A stretch of DNA of 64,000 bases, taken from Xiphydria camelus (Eukaryota > Arthropoda > Insecta > Hymenoptera > Xiphydriidae). Location: the NCBI GenBank assembly GCA_963678675.1, contig OY783194.1, positions 18,888,278 through 18,952,277 of the forward strand, in the 5' to 3' direction. The notes under the pieces are model-generated. The model was not told the DNA's origin. It worked only from the letters and a program-made list of their open reading frames with translations, and did not search any database. Position numbers and translations under genes: made by a program. Shown one piece after another: positions 1 to 12,479 of the stretch; position 1 is the first letter of the stretch; every line of letters begins with the position of its first letter.

Positions 1-1277
1 GTAGTACAGAATATTATAAACATTGTTGAAGAATACAGTGACCCAGTTTTAAGAAGATCAGAATTAGACGCAGAAAAAAAAGTAAGAATTAATATTATTA
101 TGTCTTTGTAGATTTTTAGATTCCAGATGTCAGTAACGTTCTAATGCTAAGTCAATTATTATAAGTTATATACGTATGTATTTCTATAGGTATTTACTGC
201 ACTTCGGTTCTTCGCAGCTGGAAGTTATCAGCTTGATGTAGGACTTAACGAGTACATTGGAGTGAGTCAATCATCTGCAAGCCGTTGCATCCGAGACGTC
301 AACATAATACTTAATCATCCTCAAGTTTTAAATGAATGGGTTTATTTCCCAAGAAACCTGCAGGAGCTTAGGAATGTTCGAAATGCGTAGGTAGTAATTG
401 ATTAATATTGTTGAGAATTATTGAAAAATTGATCAAGACAAACCATTTAATATTTATTATAATTTATTATTTTAAGATTTTATGCTGAATATGGATTCCC
501 TGGTGTGGTGGGATGTGTCGATTGCACGCATGTGGCAATAGTTCCACCGAAACAATATGACAATATGTATCCAGAACACGTATATGTTAATCGCAAAAAA
601 TACCACTCTATAAACACACAACTGGTGAGGACAGCAGTCCATTGACCATTTTATAACTATTTTTAATTGTTGAAACTCATAATTAATTAATGTAACGCTA
701 TTCTTTCATTATAGATCTGCGATTCAAGAATGAAAATCTTACACGTTAATGCACGGTATCCCGGGAGTTGCCATGATAGCTTCATTTGGAATAACTGCAA
801 TGTTTTACCACTGTTGCAAAATTTACATGCCCAAGGTCAAGATCAATTTTACTTATTAGGTATGTATTTTCCTTTAGTTGGATATATTGTTTGTTTGTAC
901 GGCATTACATACATTTGTCATATTACATTATTGCAGGGGATTCTGGTTACGCCTTAAGACCATGGTTACAAACACCACTATATGAAACTCAACCAGGTTC
1001 TCCAGAAGAACGTTATAATGAATGCTTTAAAAGAACTCGGTCGATAATTGAAAGATGTAATGGTCTTTTAAAAATGCGATTTCGTTGCTTACTAAAGCAT
1101 CGAGTCCTTCATTATGCTCCGAACGTTGCCTCTCAGATTATCAACTCATGCACAGTATTACACAATATGTGTATAGAAAATAATGTACCCATGCCCGACA
1201 TAGGTGACGATGAGATGATAGATATTGATATAGGCATGTTCAACGACAGACCGATTGCAGAAGTTGTTGTAGGATGA
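1..1277 (+). CDS. Harbinger transposase (HARBI1-like), element A, 5' end cut by window edge
   Basis: Five exons join in frame with GT-AG borders: 1-81, 190-386, 477-624, 715-859 and 937-1277 (TGA). The product is a PIF/Harbinger DDE nuclease that would cut and move the element in the nucleus. The first catalytic Asp is in GCVDCTH (exon 3), the second in GDSGYA (exon 5), and the Glu in RSIIERCNGLLK. The preceding helix-rich stretch SQSSASRCIRDV and YFPRN are typical of the family. I see no stop or frameshift, so the visible part may be functional. The N-terminus lies left of the window. The convergent Myb/SANT-like gene at 1994-3614 is the usual second Harbinger protein. 1278-1590 is AT-rich 3' flank with nothing recognisable. 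Confidence 0.85.
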
Positions 1278-1590
1278 GTAAATCGTGATCTTATGAAAGC
1301 AAGAGAGATGCAGCGTCGTATAATAAGAAATTATTTTGTAAATTAGGTAAGGCGTTGAAATAAATTTTCTTTTTATTAAAAAGCATATTTTATTTCTTCT
1401 TTGACATAACCTTTACAGTAGTAGGAACTGACGAACCTTATGTTCTTTATGCTAAAACCATATAAATCTAGAATAAAGTTTCAAAGCTTGACTGGTAATT
1501 TATATGATAAACATCTTGCCATATTATATGAACCAAGAAAACAATATATTATAGGATAATATGAAAACTATGACTTTCACATCACATACC

Positions 1591-1804
1591 GTGTGTCCCT
1601 GCCTAGAACGTAGAGTTAGGCGTGGCTTAATTTGGCCTATACTTATACTGCCGACCAATGGGAGATCGGCGGGCTGAGTATTGGCTGGCCGGCCAGAACA
1701 TAGCTCTCAGTCAATACTCAGCCCGCCGATCTCCCATTGGTCGGCGGTATAAGTATAGGCTAAATTAAACCACGCCTAACTTACGTTCTAGGCAGGGACA
1801 CACT
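1591..1804. repeat. Foldback MITE, about 214 bp
   Basis: The left half beginning GTGTGTCCCTGCCTAGAACG returns as its reverse complement at the right end, with the arms extending to about 100 bp and meeting near GGCCGGCCAG. It lies in the 3' intergenic part of Harbinger A. Its interior (GGCGTGG.TTAATTT, GACCAATGGGAGATCGGCGG) resembles the repeats at 28198-28330 and 54090-54215, so the three may belong to one broad family. No coding capacity. Confidence 0.8.
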
Positions 1805-1993
1805 GTATATCGTTAAAATAACATAACATTGCAGTACATAAATAATAGTGAACTTAAATTAAGATAAACATAGTATCACACATTGACTAATATTGCGTTT
1901 AGATCACATCATAGTTGACATCTTGACATCCCAATACTTCTTAAACAATATCCTTGTTTCTAATCGAACTCGCAAGTTTCATCAAGATATTCC

Positions 1994-3614
1994 TCATTTT
2001 CGAAAACTAGCATCATTCGTAGCGTTATTATTAACGTTGTACATTTCAATAGCACGAGCAATTCGCTCTTTAGCTGTAACATCTCGTTCAAGAAGCTCAA
2101 CTTTTTTATTGTAGTAACTTCTTCTGAGCATCAAATCATTATCTGCATTTGCTGCGAGAGATGTTGTATACGAAAGAGTTTCGTTCAAACGTTTAGTTGC
2201 CATAGCTCGTGTATTTCTCTGTTTACCTTAAAGAGTAACATTTTTTTGAGAATAACAGATATATAATTATTATGCACAGAGCATAAATAATATTGTTAGG
2301 AACCACCGACGTAGTTAACTATACCTGATTTCCCGCTTGATCTTCTCATAGGAAATTTAGTATCATGCTCTTCCATTGCTCCTGCTGAAATATTATTTTA
2401 ACGATTTAGGTAGATAAAATACGAAATTAAATCAGTGTTTTATAGAAAATGCGTTCGACTATATAGCTGTCTATAATAATATTTACATTTAAGAAACGAT
2501 GTCCGATTCTCTTTTCCATTATCCTTTGAGTGTTGGGCAACTTTCGGCTTTGGTATGTTCGACTCAAACTCATCTATAAATAGGGAATAAATTACTATTT
2601 AAAGCAACTATTATTGTACGGCAATGTGACAGGCATATGTTTAAATAAATGTAGAATTACGAAATGGCTATATTAATTATAAAATTACTTCTAAACGCAG
2701 CTTCTTTCAATGCATTGGAGCTGCTTGATGGAATTTTTGATTGATCAGTGGCAGTTTTTTTCTGAATATATTGTGTAATATCTTTATCACTCTCTGCCGT
2801 TTCTTCGAAAGCCTATAATATGAAAAAAATTAGTTCCTTGTGTAACATTTGTCCGAGTAAGAATTACTTAACAAATCTTCAATGAAGTTTATGTTATTTT
2901 CATAAATAGTCAATCAGTTTTTGTTTATATGGTCAAATGATAAGATTTACTCGAAATGTTCAGCTATGAACGACTTCATTAAAGTTCCGTCACCCAGAGT
3001 GGGTCAATCAGAATCATTTTCACTGGGTGCACGGATAAAGTCCATTTGTGAGATGAGACTCAGATTGAGGGGCCAATTCTGTAAAACTTCACGTAAGAAA
3101 AAGACCTCTCGATCTGGGTCTCAATATCGCAAACCTAATCATACTCACAAATTCAACTATAGATTCGTCTACTGAAGCATGACCATGGATGGTTGTCGGT
3201 CCAATCAATTTTGCAACAACCTCATCCATCTGTGTCATACACACTTCTAGTGGTGGGCCACCTCCAGTTTTGGTAAAGTTGCGATTAATATTGGCCTTCT
3301 TTCCCTTTGTTTTAGTTCTTATATCGTGCCAAGTCTGCAAGTACATACATAAAAATATATAATGAATTTTCAATCGATTGCTATGGAACAAAATGAAGAA
3401 TTGACTACGAATTTACCTTCCGCCACTGATTCCACGTTTTACGAGCACCAGGAACAGCATTTAATATTTCTGCTATTTCAGTCCACTGTGCTTGAGCATC
3501 TTTAAACGAAAAGTCGGAACTAAATTTTGCCGATATTAATTTCGGATTCTCATTAAGATACTCTAAGAGCAAGGTTTTTTGCTCATTGCTGATGTTCCCC
3601 GCTCGTTTTTCCAT
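1994..3614 (-). CDS. Myb/SANT-like DNA-binding protein of Harbinger A
   Basis: Six exons on the minus strand give an uninterrupted 295-residue frame: 3417-3614, 3149-3334, 2689-2812, 2487-2573, 2325-2384 and 1994-2226. Residues 1 to about 90 form a Myb/SANT-like (MSANTD, Myb_DNA-bind_5 type) domain with the spaced Trp pattern W.EIAEILN, WNQWRKTWHDIR. This is followed by the TGGGPP motif that commonly ends this domain in insect proteins. The C-terminal exon (LNETLSYTTSLAANAD, KKVELLERDVTAKERIARAIEMYN) is charged and probably coiled coil. Known Harbinger elements use such a protein to carry the transposase into the nucleus and to bind element ends; that role here is inferred. The start ATG is the first in frame, with stops upstream. 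Confidence 0.8.
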
Positions 3615-3905
3615 AATTTAAGTACGTAAAATCACAAATATTAAAACCTATGCTGCTACGATGTTTTGTCGATAGACACCTAACCTTATCGGTTACTTTC
3701 TTCTGTTAAATATAAAGCCAACATTTCATTGGCTTGTAGTTTCCATGAAAATTTGGTAACGTTGTTTTATAAACGCATACGATTAGATCGTACGCAACCA
3801 ATTCGCAAAGAGGTCGAGAATCGCTTCCGTCAGTCGCATGCGAAAATTCTCTTGCGAACTTGATCGTATGCGACAAAAGTCGTATGAGCTCGAGAATCGA
3901 GCCCC
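3615..3905. other. Presumed right terminal region of Harbinger A
   Basis: This non-coding stretch follows the Myb-like start codon. It has short inverted and repeated motifs (GTCGAGAATCGC, CTCGAGAATCGAG, CATACGA, TCGTATG) of the kind seen near Harbinger ends. The far end cannot be paired because the left terminus lies outside the window. Harbinger B is inserted immediately to the right, at TGA 3906-3908. Confidence 0.4.
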
Positions 3906-5503
3906 TGAGGCCCGTATTCATAGTCGAACCTCAAGGGATGAGGGTCCCTTGAGGGACGCTTATGCATTTCATAGTCAATTTTTCCGCACTTGAGGGTCCC
4001 CGAAAGCGCCCTCAACTCAAGGGTGGCCTGTAGGTCCCTCGAGGGCTCGTTGATCACTCAAGGAAACGAAGTGATCGTAAATTTTGTAAAGATGGAGGAG
4101 TTCGATGACTATTATGATAACGATTATGAAGAAATGGAATTGATTGTGCGGTTACCGAAGAGGTATTTTCGTGATTTTGAAAATCCTCTCGAATTTTATA
4201 GGGAAGGTGAATTTCGGCGCAGATTTCGCTTTAGTAAAGATTGTGTGGTTCACATTATATTACCATTAGTTGTTGAGAGGTTAGAAAAGGTTAATAATCG
4301 TGGGTTACCAATTTTGCCAGTATTGCAACTTTTGATTGCACTTCGTTTTTATGCAACAAACAGCTTTCAGGTAAATTTTTACTACTAACTCTTATACGTT
4401 ATATATTTCAAACTAAAAGTAATATACAGATATATAGAATTAAAAATTTGTCATAGTAGAGTAGTGTGTTTTTCTGCATATTTTCGTACAGAGACAGTAT
4501 GAGAATGAGGTGTTGGAAACCTGGGAGTACGAGTGAGAATACACAGTAACGATATGAGAGTTGCACATAATTTTTTGGATACGTCGAGACACAGAGACTC
4601 TTATGCCGTTGCTGTGTGTTCTTAATCGCACTCACATGTTTTCGAAGTGCCTCATCTTTGTAGTCTACCTCGTACGTACGTAGTGTGTCCGCGCGCGTGT
4701 ATGTGTAATGTTGACGAACGTATATGTTTAATGTATAATTAAAAGTAAATGCAACATTTAATACTCTTTATTTACAGATTGTACATGGCGACTTAGGATA
4801 CTTAAGCCAATCTTCAATTTCGAGGATTATTAAGAGCATTTCGATATGTCTGGCGGAGCAATTGGGTCAACATGTGTATTTTCCCAGAAATGACGAGCAT
4901 CTTCGTGCAAATACTGCCTCATTTTATACAGTGGCACGATTTCCAAATGTCTCTGGGTGTATCGATTGTACACACATCCGAATTATTAATCCCGGAGGGC
5001 AAAATGGAGAAATTTTTCGTAATAGAAAAGGGTGGTTTTCTTTAAATGTTCAGGTATGTTATCAAGTTTGAATCAAATATGATGTCAATAGGCTAATCTG
5101 CTTTCCAGTCAGAAGTGAATAGTACATCGACGCCAAACATGCGTTGAATCGATCGTTCATTCTTAACCGGATAATAGTAGAGTACATACATGAAGAATAT
5201 GATTACATAAATATATATAATCTTTATTTTAGGCTGTGGTTGGTCCTAAATCGGAAATTCTGGACATTGTTGTGAGACATCCAGGTTCTACACACGATAA
5301 CGTCATTTTTGATCGAAGTGCACTTAGGGCACGTTTTCAATTAAATCAAATTCCCGGATTGCTTCTTGGCGATAATGGATATGCCTGTAAGAATTATTTA
5401 CTTACACCGTTATTAAATCCAAATACAAATGCAGAAAGAAGGTATAACGAAGCTCATATAAGGACGCGAAACGTAATTGAAAGGTTATTTGCCCACACGA
5501 CAC

Positions 5504-6110
5504 ACTTACGTATCATATACATATATTTTATGTATATACAGCTATACTACGTATACATATATGGTATACGAAAAATATACGTTTTATTTACGTACAGCGA
5601 ACATCTACATATATACGTATATGAAAATACTGAAAGTTACGTATTATTTACGTATATGTTTCGTCTACGCATTTACGTAATTTTAGTAACTTCATAGACG
5701 TAATGTTACGTTCCATATACATATAAATTACAGATATACGTATCTGAGTATCAAATATATATATCTACTCACTATATACGTACTACATACGTATATACTT
5801 CACCTAAATATATACGTATATGGAAAAGCTATGGGTTACATGCCATGTACGTATATGTTTGGTCTATACATTTATGTAATTTTAGTAACTTCGTAGACGT
5901 AAATTTACGTTCCATATACATATAATTTACAGATAAATGTATATCAGTATCAAATATATACATCTACTCACTATATACGTACTACATACGTATATACTTC
6001 ACCTAAATATATACGTATATGGAAAAGCTATGAGTTGCGTGATATTTACGTATATGTTTGGTCTACATATTTATGAGATTTTAGTAATTTCTAGATATAA
6101 AAACGTATAA
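5504..6110. repeat. Left subterminal repeat array of the CACTA/CMC-like element
   Basis: AT-rich DNA dense in TATACGTATA, ACGTATAT and related palindromes. A unit of about 199 bp is present just over twice: CACCTAAATATATACGTATA recurs at about 5801 and 6000. Such arrays near the ends are the usual transposase-binding region in CACTA elements. 6111-6798 between the array and the transposase ATG has no feature I recognise; it would hold the promoter or a 5' exon. Confidence 0.75.
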
Positions 6111-6798
6111 CTACATGATCCAGTCGATACAACAGCTTACTGAAACATCACAGACATCCTGTGTTGATGTGCGTAGAAAAAAATATTTGAATTTTGCGGT
6201 CGGTTTACGCTTGAACCCTGTTGCCACCGTGTGGGAGAATTGTAGTCCATTGTTATTAAAATAGGAAAAATTAAATCTAGGCCCACGTATATCATTGTAC
6301 ATACGCTACTGAATTCATAAATGTGGCGACTCTGAATCGTTACTACGGCACTGCGAGATCGTGGCATCAGCTATGCCCGATCAGTGGAACACGTGCGAGT
6401 ACTATAGTCATCTTACCGCAATCGTTTCAAATAACGGTATGTATACTTATATGCAATAATAAATCAAGTAAATCTATTATACGTATTTACCTGATAAAAC
6501 TTTTCTATATAGATAATAGCCATGCATGCATGAATTTTTAAAAAACCGTCATTTGTTTTCAAATGTTCGAAATTATATACTCGAATTTAGTTGAATAAAT
6601 GTCAATTATACACGTTTTTTGCGATATTTTTTGAAAAGTTTGTTTATACATTTTAATTTAGACCTGTCAGATCAATTTTAGTTTCTACATGCATAACCTA
6701 TAACAATACCTTTACGTATTACTTTCGCGTTTTATTGTGATATCGGCGTATTATTTCTATGTTATGCATGGCTTTATTTGAATATTTTTAAGGGTGTG

Positions 6799-8934
6799 AT
6801 GAGAAGAAGTCGTAAAGAACTTTCTAAGCTGTCAACTCGGCAATATCGCAGACGTATTAGTGAAATGTATGAATCATCGAATATAAGGAAAAGTAGAACG
6901 GCACAAAAAATATGCACGGAGGCAATAGCAAAAGACCTTTTAGAAAATGAAATTACAAAACAATCGGAATTATCTATTGATTTATTAGAATCATACGAGA
7001 TTAATCGGGAATGTGGAAAGATCAGCTTGCATTCAGTGAGCGAAACGAAAGGTGGCGACATTGATGCGGTAAATTCATTCAATACTAGAAAGTTTGATGA
7101 ATCGCACTCTCATGAATTGTTTGATTTTGCATCTTTGAATGATGATACGTTACCAAGTTCATGGGAATTAGACTGCATCGCTGTTACGAACAATGAATCA
7201 TCTATTCGTCAACAACTTGCATATTTTGCTGTAGAAGAGGGAATGAACCATTCAAATTTAATGGGTGTACTGAAAATACTCAGAACACATTCATGTTTTA
7301 AGGATCTACCTAAAACCGCAAGAGCTCTTTTGAAAACACCTCGGCAAATTACACTCTTTGAAATACATCCTGGGAAATATTGCCATTTCGGCTTGAGACA
7401 ATATCTGCACCGATACTTGGATCAACACAACAAACAAAATAACATAAATTGTTTAAAAATTCAAATAGGCATTGATGGACTTCCACTTTCTAAGTCCACC
7501 AAAAGCGAACTGTGGCCTATAATGGGATGTGTAGTCCCTGGAACAGAGGTGTTCGTAATAGGATGCTATCATGGTTCTGAAAAACCGTCATCATCTAATG
7601 CTTTTCTCAAACAATTTGTGGAAGAAGCTACTGACTTAATAACGAACGGCATCAGATACAACGGTGTCAAAGTAAATGTTGCCATTCACAGCATTATTGC
7701 CGACGCACCCGCTAAATCTTTCTTAACATGCACAAAAGGCCATTCAGGGTACAGTAGTTGCTCGAAATGCAAAATCGAAGGAGAGTATTTGGAAAATCGC
7801 GTATGCTTCCCAGGCATGAAATCGACAAAGAGGAAAGACAAAGACTTTACTGAATTAGAAGACGATGAGCATCACGCTGGTCACACCATTCTTAGCGACA
7901 TACCCAATTTTGGATTAGTGACTCAAATACCCTTGGATTATATGCATTTGGTGTGCATTGGGGTCGTTAGAAGAATGATAAAAACATGGTTGTGTGGTAA
8001 TCTTTCCACTCGTTTGTCGACTCTTCAAGTTAAAGCTATTTCAGAACGTCTTATTGACTTACGAGCTTCTATACCAAAAGAATTTGCACGACGACCACGA
8101 GGTATAGACAGCATAGGTCAGTGGAAAGCCACCGAACTTCGTCAAATTTTGTTGTATTCTGGACCATTGGTTTTTCAAAAGCAGTTGAATAAAAAGATGT
8201 ACCAGCATTTTATGACTCTCCATGTAGCAATGAGAATTTTAAGCAGTAATAATTTAAAGATGTATGTCGATTATGCGGAGTCTTTACTGCAATTCTTTGT
8301 CAAAAAATATGGAAAAATCTATAAACGACATTCTGTCACATTTAATGTGCACGGTTTACTCCATTTGGCGGAAGATGTACGCAAATTAGGACCCGTTGAT
8401 TCTTTCAGTGCCTTTCGATTTGAGAACCACTTGAAAATGTTAAAAAACTCTCTAAGAAAATCAGAACGACCACTTGAGCAGCTTCATAATCGTTGTGCCG
8501 AAAGCATTAATTTTGGAAGTAGTAATCCTACTGAAAACAGCAGATACTTTATCGAAGGAAAGAAACAACATTTCGATGGTCCATTGATAGACTTATGTAC
8601 GAACCCTCAATTCAACGGAGTTAAATTACAGGACTTTTTCCTTTCACGGAAAACACCCAATAATATTTGTCATTTAAACGATGGTAATGTGATATCTATT
8701 CATAATTTCGCAACCTCTATTTGCGGTAATATCAAAGTTATTGGAAGAAGATTCACAAAAGTATACGACTTATACACGGTTCCATGCAATTCTTCTCTAT
8801 TGGGAATTTATAAGGTCAAAGAAGAAGAACTTGGAAATTTGGAAAGTTGGCCTTTGCAATCAGTACTGCAAAAATATACATCTCTTCCTTGTGATAAAGG
8901 ATTTATTGCAATACTTCCACTTTTACACCGTTGA
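6799..8934 (+). CDS. CACTA/CMC-like DDE transposase
   Basis: A single open frame of 711 residues from ATG 6799; the frame runs further upstream only through non-ATG codons. A basic N-terminus (RRSRKELSKLSTRQYRRR) comes first. The likely DDE triad is Asp about 225 (QIGIDGLPLS), Asp about 301 (IIADAPAKSF) and Glu about 542 (FRFENHLKMLKNSL). Between the two Asp-bearing blocks and the Glu are CSKC (about 321), DYMHLVCIGV (about 380) and HGLLHLAEDV. The D, D-A-P-K, CxxC, H and FE order is that of Transposase_21/DUF4218-type proteins of the CACTA branch. It would act in the nucleus on the TIRs and subterminal arrays. No stop or frameshift is seen, so it may be active. The TAG-like acceptor just before ATG leaves room for an additional 5' exon. 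8935-9417 is AT-rich intergenic sequence. Confidence 0.8.
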   Translation: MRRSRKELSKLSTRQYRRRISEMYESSNIRKSRTAQKICTEAIAKDLLENEITKQSELSIDLLESYEINRECGKISLHSVSETKGGDIDAVNSFNTRKFDESHSHELFDFASLNDDTLPSSWELDCIAVTNNESSIRQQLAYFAVEEGMNHSNLMGVLKILRTHSCFKDLPKTARALLKTPRQITLFEIHPGKYCHFGLRQYLHRYLDQHNKQNNINCLKIQIGIDGLPLSKSTKSELWPIMGCVVPGTEVFVIGCYHGSEKPSSSNAFLKQFVEEATDLITNGIRYNGVKVNVAIHSIIADAPAKSFLTCTKGHSGYSSCSKCKIEGEYLENRVCFPGMKSTKRKDKDFTELEDDEHHAGHTILSDIPNFGLVTQIPLDYMHLVCIGVVRRMIKTWLCGNLSTRLSTLQVKAISERLIDLRASIPKEFARRPRGIDSIGQWKATELRQILLYSGPLVFQKQLNKKMYQHFMTLHVAMRILSSNNLKMYVDYAESLLQFFVKKYGKIYKRHSVTFNVHGLLHLAEDVRKLGPVDSFSAFRFENHLKMLKNSLRKSERPLEQLHNRCAESINFGSSNPTENSRYFIEGKKQHFDGPLIDLCTNPQFNGVKLQDFFLSRKTPNNICHLNDGNVISIHNFATSICGNIKVIGRRFTKVYDLYTVPCNSSLLGIYKVKEEELGNLESWPLQSVLQKYTSLPCDKGFIAILPLLHR

Positions 8935-9417
8935 AGTGATTTAATAATTATGCAACAATTACTACCAAAATAACTTTATTTCTCTTAAAAAAGTAGTGCA
9001 TCATTAAAAAAAACTTACCGGTTTTCTGCATTCCCCAAAGAATGAGTTACAATTTAATTCTCAAAGAAAAAAGTATTTAAATTGTTCATCATTTCTTTAT
9101 CCATCTCTACTTGTTGTTAGTTTGCGAATCCTTTTTTGTTAAATCAATCAGTCGCTTTTAAGAAATTGACAATTTTTAGAAAGTAGATTAATTTTCAGCA
9201 TTATACAATTTGTGAAATAAATACATTTCAACAAAGTTAAATGTGCATAAAAAATAATACCTATTTCTTTGGATGGAGTGAAATTCTTTTCATAAATTCC
9301 CTAAATTTACAAATATAATTTCAAAAAGATAAACATTTAAATAATTTATTTTCTATTATTATAGAGCTAGTTTAGACCAAGTTTGAAGGACAACTGTCTT
9401 GACTGTCAGCGGTAATT

Positions 9418-12400
9418 ATGAGTTCCAAGAAAACCCAAGATTCAAAGAGTACTGACCAAGAATTGCCTACGAAAGGAAAAAACAAAAGCGACAATCCTTA
9501 CTACGTGGTAGAATATGCAGATGGACTAACGGTTATACTAAAATCATGGCTTCTTTCTAAAGACAAATGTTATTACCCAAATACTGTGCATAAAACAAAG
9601 ATAAATAAACTGCTGCATAAGAAATGTGCCCCGGATGAAAGTCAGTGGAAAACGTACAAAGTACTTCGATTCTTCGGTGAATTCGGTATGGAAATAAAAT
9701 ATAACTTTCTTGATATGACAACAAGCAAATCTTTTAAATGATATATTCCGGTGTCTTTGAAAAATGTGTAAAACCTTACACTGTATACACATATTTTAAA
9801 AATAGTTTCCTAAAATTTAAACGTTTCTGATTTTTTATTTGAAATAGTTTATTGATTTTTCCCCGTTGAAAAACAATTTTTAACGTGAATAATTCGAATT
9901 ACTTCAGAAAGTATAGCAGTAAATATCGCCATATTACCTGAAAGTACCTTATATAAATAGTTGCACATTCATCTTAGTAAAAATTCTTTTTAAAATTCCT
10001 TAAATCCTTAAATATTTAAAAGTGTTGTCTGTTTCAATACCTTAAATACAATTGTAGAAGATACAAAAAAAATAAGCATGTGCTGTGTTCATACTTTTAT
10101 GTGTTATTTTGTTAATATTTCAGAATCTTTACTTGTGGCGAACACAAAATTAATGGCATATGAATCATCATCAGATATTAACTCTGATACAGAGAAAAGT
10201 AAAGAAACCAGGCATGAACGTGCAGCTAAGAAAGTATCCGAATCTTCGTCTGCCACCAGCAACGACGAAAGTGATGATGGTTCTCCTCTTTTACCAAAAC
10301 AGCCAAAATACCGCGAAACAGAAAGTAATACAGGAAATTATCAGGCATCAAATGATGACCTTGTGAACAGTAATGGTAAGTTACGTGAATTTCATTATTT
10401 TATTTTAGAACCACAATAGTTTTTCGTCACTCCATGCTATTTTTTCAGCTTATTTTGAATGTAGATGTTAGAAACCGGAATGACTATCTATTCATAATTC
10501 CAAAATACCTTTGTAATTCTCAGTGTTAAAATCAACATGTTTTACTTACGCTTATAAGGTTTAGAAACATACGAGCACATACATTTTACTTTCCTTTAAT
10601 ACAATAGTAATCACCCTTCTTTAAAAATTTTACTCTAGTATACTTACTTTACTTGTTAGACTTACCTTTGAATCAGAGAATTAAACAAATATATTTGTAG
10701 TAGATTTTTTTGGACTTTGTTCTTTTGTTGTTTTATTTATAAAGGAAAAGCAAAAATGTATGTGTTTATGTTCCTTGTCTTTAAATAAACTTAAATGAAG
10801 CTAAGTATTACTTGTTGATTTCAGTTATTTTTAGTTGCATGGCTTTAATCTCATAATTTGTACAAAATATTCGATTTTTACAGGATCAGCTTGCAGTCAC
10901 ATTAATTGCATGGATAAAATAATGGAAAAACTAAATTTATTTGATGGTATTTAATTGCATAAAATAAAGTTTTGATATAATTTGTAATTTTTATTTACTC
11001 TGAATTACTAATAACATCAATTACAGCACTATTCGACAAGCTCAATGCACTGGAGTTGGGTTATCAAAAGATCGGTATAGACTTTCGAGCGATTGTAGGA
11101 CACATCAAAGACATTAATATGCACATTGCAAATCAAAACCGAATTACACTAGCAGAAGTATCCTGCAACATCGTAGAAATAGAAAATATACTGCCTTTAA
11201 AAACGATCAACGACATCGAAAACTTGGAAAACATTTTGACGAACGAAGACAAGAAAAAGGAATTCGTAAGATCAAAAACACATTCAGATAAATAATCATG
11301 TTTATTTCCTTTACTCTATTAAGTAAATACAAATAAAGCTCAGGAGAATAATATAATACATGGTTAGCAATATATTATTTTGGCTCGAAATTTTTTAATT
11401 TAAGGGAATGACTTATTTATTCACAAAGGGGTCTTATAATGTTATTTTAATATTTTTAACGTTTCTATGGGTCGAACTATGTGAACTATGTGAAGTTGAG
11501 GTTCAGATCAATTGTCAAACTATGACTTTGATTTGGGACTATAAGTTTAACAGATCAAATATGCAATCCATCAGCTGACAAACTGATTTTCCATCAATAA
11601 AAAATAATTCACCGTGATCCGGATTTAACGTAGTTCGATCAAAAAGAGACGTTTAAATTTGATTTTCGAGCAAAATAATATTTATATTTAATATTTTTGC
11701 TTTTTGTCTTGTTTTACTTATTTTCACTTAATAAAGCTATATTCAGCCAATAATGATATTATACATAATGCAAAGCATAACTGTTGTTAATATTATTAAA
11801 TAGTGAAGGAAATTCGGTAATATAATTGCTATTGTACCACCTATTTGATTTAATTATTTTTGCAATAAAATTGGCTTCAGATTGCTTACTTCAAAACTAT
11901 TGGAGGAAGTGACCTCAACGAAGCTGTTTCGCGTATACTTGTGCGTGCCTTCACTAATGAAGTTGCTACAAAATATTCTTGGGAGGGTCGTCGCGGAAAA
12001 AAACCTGTCAAGAAGTTACTCATAATTAGCGTAATCTACAGTAAGTATCAGTAATGTTACAAGTATAATTAAATTCAACAATTCATGTTACTTTTCATTT
12101 TAATATTTATTTGCACTGATATAATAACTGATGCACTACATGTAGATCTTTGTATAACTACTGTCAATATTAATTCGTTAATTTCATTTTTTCCTAACTT
12201 TCTTCTATTTAAAGATTTGTTCTATTTAACACAATTTAGTTATATCATAATTTTTAAATTTGTTTATTAGTAGCGATCTCTGCATCATGTCAGGGTGCTG
12301 ATCAAAAGTCATTTGAGAAACGAGCGGCAGACTGGTTCCGTCAAGCTCAGGGAAGGATAAAAAATGCTGCTAAAAAAAAAGGAAACTCCAATGAACGGGA

Positions 12401-12479
12401 AAACGACGACGAAAATGCCGAAAATGAAGACAATTCTGGCGACAGTGCAGCTGATGAAAACAAGACTAGAAATGACTAA
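9418..12479 (+). CDS. DUF4806-type accessory protein of the CACTA/CMC-like element
   Basis: Six exons splice into a 396-residue frame: 9418-9685, 10124-10375, 10884-10946, 11027-11265, 11881-12040 and 12271-12479. All borders are GT-AG and the total is divisible by three. The N-terminus (YYVVEYADGLTVILKSWLL, CYYPN, WKTYKVLRFFGEFESLLVANTKL) is the conserved head of many insect proteins that end in DUF4806. A Ser/Asp/Glu-rich linker follows. The C-terminal block has LPLKTINDIENLENIL, IGGSDLNEAVSRILVRAFTNEVATKYSWEGRRGKKP and LLIISVIYIA, matching DUF4806. The tail is highly acidic and Asn-rich. Function is unknown; its position inside one element beside the transposase suggests a partner role. 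Confidence 0.75.

Noticed and set aside
5477..5697. Open frames continuing from the Harbinger B exon into the ACGTATA array
   Set aside because: Translation into the repeat array is Tyr/Ile/Thr-rich artefact; the real exon continues at 13791.
5504..6110. CRISPR-like repeat-spacer pattern in the ACGTATA arrays
   Set aside because: Units are about 199 bp tandem repeats of AT-rich palindromes in a eukaryotic transposon end; no fixed short repeat with unique spacers.
6778..6798. Upstream extension of the CACTA/CMC-like transposase frame
   Set aside because: The frame opens at a TTG codon. The first ATG is at 6799 and begins a typical basic N-terminus, so I used that.
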